A DNA stretch of 24,464 nucleotides from Actinomycetota bacterium (GTDB lineage Bacteria > Actinomycetota > Rubrobacteria > Rubrobacterales > Rubrobacteraceae). Shown here one piece after another: positions 20,863 to 24,464 of this stretch; position 1 is the stretch's first letter; each line of letters begins with the position of its first letter. A program made the position numbers and the translations under genes. Location: assembly GCA_020200675.1 (NCBI GenBank), contig JAIVIG010000002.1:1-24464 (forward strand), given 5' to 3'. The notes under the pieces were generated by a model. That model saw only the letters and a program-made list of their open reading frames with translations, was not told the DNA's origin and did no database searches.

Positions 20863-22148
20863 ATGAAGCGCGGATTTTTCTCGTTGCGGCGGCTGCGCTG
20901 GAAGCTGACGCTGAGCTACACGCTGGTGACCGTCGTGGCGTTGCTCATGGCGGAGTTGCTCCTGGTCGCCGCTTTGATCGCCTTGTTGAGCTCGCCCATA
21001 TTGCCGGGCTTCGTCGTGCAGGAGATGAAGGAGAGCGTCGTGCCCCGGGTGGAGCCGGTGCTCTCCGAGACGCCCCCCGACGCGGAGGCCTTGCGCGAAG
21101 AGCTGCGACAGACCCTCGGCGAGGGAGGCGCCGGGCAAGACGAGGGAAGCCTGGACCTGACTCTGGGGCCATGGCCGCGCCGGTGACCGGCGACGACGGG
21201 CGCGTCCTCGGGGCGGTCGTGGGCGCCTTGGGGCTACCCGACCTCACCGTGGTCACCCTGGTCCTGTTGGGCGTCGGCGCGATCGCGCTGACGGTCCCCG
21301 CCGCTGTTATCGGGACGATCTTTGGCTTCGTAACCGCGTGGAGCCTGACCCGGCGCCTTCGGAGGCTGGCCCACGCCGCCCGAGCGTGGAGTCGGGGGGA
21401 TTTCTCGGTGGCACCCAGGGATCGCTCCAAAGACGAGCTCGGGCAGCTCTCGCGGGAACTCAACAGCATGGCCGGACAGCTGGAGAACCTTCTGGAGACC
21501 CGGGGGGAACTCGCGACGCTCGAGGCTCGCAACAGCTTCGCCCGGGACCTGCACGACTCGGTCAAACAGCAGGTCTTCGCCACCTCCCTGCAGATCGCCG
21601 CCGCCCGCGCCCTGATCGAGCAGGACAGGGAGGCCGCCGAGTCGCACCTGGCGCGGGCAGACGAGCTGGTACGTCTGGCGCAGAAGGAGCTGAACGTCCT
21701 TATACACGAGATGCGCCCGGCGGCCCTCGAGGGCAAGGGGCTTCCGGCGGCTCTGAGAGACTACGCGGCCAACTGGTCGCGCAGAAGCGAGATCCCGGCC
21801 GAGATCAACGTCCGGGGCGAGCGCGAGACGCCCCTGGAGATCGAGCAGGCGCTGTTTCGCGTTGCCCAGGAAGCCCTGGCGAACGTCGCCAGGCACAGCG
21901 GCGCCAGCAGAGCCGAGATCGATCTGATCTACGACATAGACCGCCTGACGCTGCGCGTCGCCGACGACGGTCGTGGATTCGACCCCGCGAAGAGATCGCA
22001 GGAGGGCTTCGGCCTGCAAAGCATGAGCGAACGGCTAGAGAAGCTCGGCGGGCGCGTCGACGTCGAGAGTGCGCCGGGCGAGGGGACGCGCGTCGTCTGC
22101 GTCTGTCCGTTGGCCGGCGCATCTAGAGAGGAGGGCAAGAAAACGTGA
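20863..22148 (+). pseudogene. Sensor histidine kinase gene split by a frame change (possible pseudogene)
   Basis: The first 108 codons (20863-21186) encode a basic N-terminus, a membrane segment (residues 15-42) and the beginning of an extracytoplasmic sensor region (ending LDLTLG). The rest of the kinase (from about 21168) continues in the frame two bases further on, with the second membrane segment, HAMP and catalytic domains. The change lies in or near the GGGG at 21165-21168 and needs a net -1 shift. A sequencing error, a recent mutation or a programmed shift are all possible. No ribosome site of note precedes ATG 20863. The sensor region between the two membrane segments looks shorter than usual, which could mean an internal deletion as well. 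Confidence 0.65.
21171..22148 (+). CDS. Histidine kinase C-terminal part: TM2, HAMP, HisKA_3, HATPase
   Basis: If translated alone from the ATG at 21171 this is a 325-aa protein. A membrane segment (about residues 25-58) is followed by a HAMP linker (59-110). The HisKA_3 dimerisation/phosphoacceptor helix is ARDLHDSVKQQ (His128), typical of NarX/LiaS/DesK-type kinases. The ATP-binding domain has EALANVARHSGAS (N-box), DDGRGFDP (G1) and GFGLQSMSERL with GEGTRV. The key catalytic residues are present, so this half should still bind ATP and autophosphorylate. No good ribosome site precedes ATG 21171, which overlaps the end of the upstream frame. The stop overlaps the GTG of the response regulator by 4 bases. 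Confidence 0.75.
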   Translation: MAAPVTGDDGRVLGAVVGALGLPDLTVVTLVLLGVGAIALTVPAAVIGTIFGFVTAWSLTRRLRRLAHAARAWSRGDFSVAPRDRSKDELGQLSRELNSMAGQLENLLETRGELATLEARNSFARDLHDSVKQQVFATSLQIAAARALIEQDREAAESHLARADELVRLAQKELNVLIHEMRPAALEGKGLPAALRDYAANWSRRSEIPAEINVRGERETPLEIEQALFRVAQEALANVARHSGASRAEIDLIYDIDRLTLRVADDGRGFDPAKRSQEGFGLQSMSERLEKLGGRVDVESAPGEGTRVVCVCPLAGASREEGKKT

Positions 22149-22798
22149 GCGAGCCGATAACCGTTCTGCTGGTGGACGACCACGCGCTGGTACGCCAGGG
22201 GGTGCGAGCGTTCCTCGAGACGCAGAGCGACATCGCCGTGGTCGCCGAAGCGGATTCGGGTGAAGAAGCCGTGCGGCTCGCGGCCGAGCACGCACCCGAC
22301 GTGGCGTTGGTTGACCTGATCATGCCGGGCATGGACGGCGTGGAGGCTACGCGACGTCTGAAGGCCCGCTCTCCGCGCACGAACGTCGTGGTGCTCACCT
22401 CCTACCACGACGACGAGCATGTCTTCCCCGCGATCCAGGCCGGCGCCCTCTCCTATATTCTCAAGGAGGTGGGTCCGAACGAGCTGGCCGACGCTGTCCG
22501 CAAGGCGGCCAGCGGCGAGGCCGTCCTCCACCCGCGGGTGGCCGCGAGGGTAGTGAGAGAGCTGCACGGGGCCCGCCGCGACGAGCCAAACGTATTCCAC
22601 GACCTCTCCGACCGGGAGCTCGAGGTGCTCAAGCTTATAGCGGAAGGGTTGAGCAACGCCGAGATCTCGGGTCGCCTGTTCATCAGCGAGAAGACGACCA
22701 AGAACCACGTCAGCAACATCCTGGGCAAACTGCACCTCGCCGACAGGACCCAGGCCGCCGTCTACGCCTGGCGCCAGGGCGTCGTACGCCGCGATTGA
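22145..22798 (+). CDS. NarL/FixJ-type response regulator (REC + LuxR helix-turn-helix)
   Basis: This is a 217-aa two-component response regulator. The receiver domain has the acid pair Asp11-Asp12 (VLLVDDHAL), the phosphoacceptor Asp57 (VALVDLIMPGMDG), Thr85 (VVVLTSY) and a conserved Lys (ILKEV). The C-terminal LuxR-type helix-turn-helix (LSDRELEVLKLIAEGLSNAEISGRL, then SEKTTKNHVSNILGKL) binds DNA as a dimer. It is coupled to the kinase: its GTG overlaps the kinase stop in GTGA. Its family resembles LiaR/VraR/DevR-type regulators. The most likely partner is the upstream kinase, whose integrity is in question. Confidence 0.92.
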   Translation: MSEPITVLLVDDHALVRQGVRAFLETQSDIAVVAEADSGEEAVRLAAEHAPDVALVDLIMPGMDGVEATRRLKARSPRTNVVVLTSYHDDEHVFPAIQAGALSYILKEVGPNELADAVRKAASGEAVLHPRVAARVVRELHGARRDEPNVFHDLSDRELEVLKLIAEGLSNAEISGRLFISEKTTKNHVSNILGKLHLADRTQAAVYAWRQGVVRRD

Positions 22799-22929
22799 GA
22801 ATGCTCCCGTTGTGCAGGCGAACGCGGTGCTGCGATGGACGCCTTGGCTTCCAATTTAACTTCCGAACAGGCGTGAGAGGCCGCTTGCCCCTTTGCAGAG
22901 CGGTCTAATTGTTCGTAGATGCAGGCTTA
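22799..22929. other. Short intergenic region left of the IS element
   Basis: No gene or terminator with a T-tract is seen. It is the left flank of the IS element and does not encode the expected N-terminal part of the recombinase found on the other side: in the matching frame it reads only a few codons (VDAGL) before a stop. Confidence 0.6.
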
Positions 22930-22946
22930 GAGCTTGCGCCAATAGG
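22930..22946 (+). repeat. Left terminal inverted repeat of the IS element
   Basis: GAGCTTGCGCCAATAGG is a perfect inverted copy of 23855-23871 and is preceded by TTA. Confidence 0.88.
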
Positions 22947-22957
22947 AAGCACATCCT

Positions 22958-22986
22958 TTGTAAGCGGGCACGGATTGTTCGATCAT
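22958..22986 (+). promoter_or_regulatory. Candidate internal promoter of the transposase
   Basis: TTGTAA (22958-22963) and GATCAT (22981-22986) are 17 bases apart, each matching 4 of 6 consensus positions. Transcription would start near 22993, which is after the left arm of the start-site inverted repeat. Confidence 0.35.
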
Positions 22987-23034
22987 TCGGGGAGTTCTCC
23001 AAGCTACCCTCTGAAGGAGCCGATCCGTGCCCGC
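22964..23034 (+). promoter_or_regulatory. Inverted repeat that can sequester the transposase start codon
   Basis: GCGGGCACGGAT (22964-22975) and its perfect complement ATCCGTGCCCGC (23023-23034) can pair in an RNA that enters from outside the element. The right arm contains the transposase GTG start (23027-23029), and the AAGGAG ribosome site (23014-23019) is in the enclosed loop. Transcripts made from the internal promoter would lack the left arm. Confidence 0.6.
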
Positions 23035-23854
23035 GCTACCACCATACATCATCGATCCTGTCTGGGAGCAGTTCTCCGCGCTGCTGCCCGAACGAATCGT
23101 CGAACATCCCCTCGGCTGCCACCGGCCTCGCGTTCCCGACAGGGTGGTCTTCGACAAGCTCGTCCAAATCCTAGTGTTCGGTTGTGCCTACTGGCGGATC
23201 GCCGAGGAAGGGTGTTCGGCCACCACCCTGCGCCGCCGGCGCGACGAGTGGATGGAAGCCGGGGCGATGGAGGAGCTCGAGAACATCGCCAGGGACTCCT
23301 ACGACCGGATCATCGGCCTCGAGCCGCACGACATAGCCGTGGATTGCTGCATCACGAAGGCTCCTTGCGGCGGCGAAAGGGCGGGCAGGAGCCCGGTGGA
23401 CCGGGGAAAACGGGGCATCAAACGCTCGGTGGCCGTCGACGCGGAGGGCATCCCGCTCGGGTTCGTCGCCGCCCCGGCTAACCGCCACGACTCGCCGCTC
23501 TTGGCCGAGACCCTGGACGCGCTGGGGAGCCTGGCCGGGCAGGAGGCGAGCGTGCATCTGGACCGCGGCTACGACTCGGACCTCACCCTCGAGCGGCTGG
23601 AGGAACGCGGCCTGGTTGGCGTGATCTCCGAGAAGGGCAAGCCGGCACCTCTACGAGCCACGAAACGCTGGGTAGTGGAGCGTACCAATTCCTGGCAAAA
23701 CGCCCACAAGAAGCTGGTGTGGTGTACGGAGCGGCGGGGCCGGGTCATCGACTTCTGGATCTCCTTCTCGAATGCGGTCGTCATCGTGGGCAGGCTCGTC
23801 CGAAGAGCTTGGAGCAGGTACCGTTGGGAAGGCCGACCCTCTCGCAGACCATGA
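23027..23854 (+). CDS. IS5-family DDE transposase
   Basis: This 275-aa transposase cuts and rejoins DNA at the IS ends. The DDE catalytic residues are in the expected order: Asp in IAVDCCITKAP, Asp in VHLDRGYDSDL and Glu in RWVVERTNSWQNAHKKL. The middle has the family segment RGIKRSVAVDAEGIPLGFVAAPANRHDSPLL, and the end is RYRWEGRPSRRP. It reads in one frame; many relatives need a frameshift, so this copy looks intact and possibly active. The start is GTG with AAGGAG 7 bases upstream. The stop (TGA, 23852-23854) overlaps the ATG at 23851 of the recombinase fragment (ATGA). Confidence 0.93.
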   Translation: MPALPPYIIDPVWEQFSALLPERIVEHPLGCHRPRVPDRVVFDKLVQILVFGCAYWRIAEEGCSATTLRRRRDEWMEAGAMEELENIARDSYDRIIGLEPHDIAVDCCITKAPCGGERAGRSPVDRGKRGIKRSVAVDAEGIPLGFVAAPANRHDSPLLAETLDALGSLAGQEASVHLDRGYDSDLTLERLEERGLVGVISEKGKPAPLRATKRWVVERTNSWQNAHKKLVWCTERRGRVIDFWISFSNAVVIVGRLVRRAWSRYRWEGRPSRRP

Positions 23855-24464
23855 CCTATTGGCGCAAGCTCTTAGCCGAATCGGGCGCGATAGACGCGGT
23901 TATAGTTAACAAGTGGAACCGGCTTGCCCGAACGCTAGCTAAATACGAAGCTTTCATGCTGCAAATGAAGCTAGACGGGGTAGATGTGGTCGCCGTTGGA
24001 AGCGGCCAGTCAAACAAGACACCGGCCGGGCGCATGGCGAACCGCATGATGGCCGTTTTTTCTGAGTACCAACGGGACGACCTGATAGAAACCATGCAGC
24101 AGGGTAAGCGCGGCCTATCCCGCGCCGGTAAGGTCGTACCCGGTAGGTACGCGCCATACGGGTTCGTCTATAACGCCGACGACCGCAGCTACCGGGTAGA
24201 CCCGGAACGCATGAAGGCGGTTAGGGAACTGTTTCGCATGGTAGGGGAAGAAGACCGCGCACTGTGGGCCGTCAAAAGGGCGTTTGAACGGGATAAGGTG
24301 CCTACCACTAAGGGCGGCCGGTACTGGCATGTATCGACCCTACGGGACATGATCCTAAACGATGCCTACAAACCCCACAGCTACCAGGAACTACAGGGGC
24401 TAGTAGCGGAAGGGCTGCTAGATTCCGATGTTCTGGACCGGCTAGATCCCGATAAGCTGTACGG
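23851..24464 (+). pseudogene. 5'-truncated large serine recombinase, fused to the IS end (runs off the window)
   Basis: From 23872 the frame encodes AESGAIDAVIVNKWNRLARTL, the end of a resolvase catalytic domain (the DRLxR-type motif). QSNKTPAGRMANRMMAVFSEYQRDDLIETMQQGKRGL is the long helix, and the recombinase DNA-binding domain opens with PYGFVYNADDRSYRVDPERM. The expected first 50-60 residues, including the nucleophilic Ser, are missing, so it cannot recombine. The frame continues upstream through the right IS repeat to an ATG at 23851 (MTYWRKLL...), giving at least 204 residues. Codon use differs from the rest of the window: CTA leucine codons are frequent, and it is more AT-rich, indicating a phage or integrative-element origin. 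Confidence 0.85.
23855..23871 (+). repeat. Right terminal inverted repeat of the IS element
   Basis: The inverted copy of 22930-22946 is followed by TTA, and it lies inside the open frame that continues into the recombinase. Confidence 0.88.

Larger units (their letters stand above)
22930..23871 (+). mobile_element. Complete IS5-family insertion sequence (942 bp)
   Basis: The element has 17-bp perfect terminal inverted repeats: GAGCTTGCGCCAATAGG at 22930-22946 and its reverse complement at 23855-23871. It carries one transposase gene and is flanked by TTA on both sides (22927-22929 and 23872-23874), consistent with a 3-bp TNA target duplication as seen in IS5-family subgroups. If flanking bases are included the repeat extends to 23 bp with one mismatch (22924-22946 and 23855-23877), so the exact ends could be a few bases further out. 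The element separates the two-component genes from a truncated serine recombinase. Confidence 0.88.

Noticed and set aside
20700..21170. A long frame running upstream of the kinase C-terminal half
   Set aside because: Its translation is Arg/Gly-rich and shadow-like; the true N-terminus lies in the other frame from 20863.
1..24464. CRISPR arrays, tRNA and rRNA genes, restriction or toxin-antitoxin modules
   Set aside because: No regularly spaced repeats, cloverleaf or rRNA-like segment, or recognisable defence gene was seen on either strand.

Overview
The window is high-GC, gene-dense DNA with frequent GTG/TTG starts and Shine-Dalgarno sites close to AGGAGG. The gene set fits a deep-branching actinomycete, and a Rubrobacter-like genome is my best guess. 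It includes a short primary-type sigma factor, DUF2795, an Asp23/Gls24 protein, a lipoprotein CapA, a fused membrane/molybdopterin oxidoreductase, and a HisKA_3 kinase with a NarL-type regulator. The taxonomic placement is an inference from gene content and codon style; no rRNA or tRNA gene was seen.

Layout. Positions 1-7.9 kb are ordinary chromosome: a DedA/YqaA-like membrane protein, a 3-hydroxyisobutyrate-dehydrogenase-type reductase, a sigma-70 factor with a clear promoter and terminator, a small DUF2795 protein, a 63-aa protein, an NDH-2-type flavoprotein, a convergent CapA lipoprotein, a small helix-turn-helix protein and an SRPBCC protein. Positions 8.1-14.1 kb hold a CGNR zinc-finger regulator divergent from an alpha/beta hydrolase, which is followed by two tiny overlapping reading frames. 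A Cys-rich protein with a coupled 49-aa partner, Gls24, mug, three small proteins and an SDR dehydrogenase follow.

Positions 14.1-17.3 kb are repeat-rich. They contain a 17-bp inverted repeat, a frameshifted transposase relic, the fused molybdoenzyme, a tandem 23-bp operator-like array before a 70-aa gene, and three consecutive hairpins between convergent genes. A charged 261-aa protein and a zinc-ribbon protein close this stretch. Positions 17.5-22.8 kb carry a small membrane protein, an APC-type transporter, a DUF4870 protein and a two-component pair whose kinase is split by a frame change.

Positions 22.9 kb to the end are mobile DNA: a complete 942-bp IS5-family element with 17-bp inverted repeats, flanked by TTA on both sides. 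It abuts the 5'-truncated remainder of a large serine recombinase with clearly different codon use, which runs off the window. The most distinctive signals are the inverted repeat that would fold over the transposase start codon, the recombinase fragment given a new start by the IS end, the 23-bp tandem array, the hairpin cluster and the split kinase. I saw no complete new defence or biosynthetic system.
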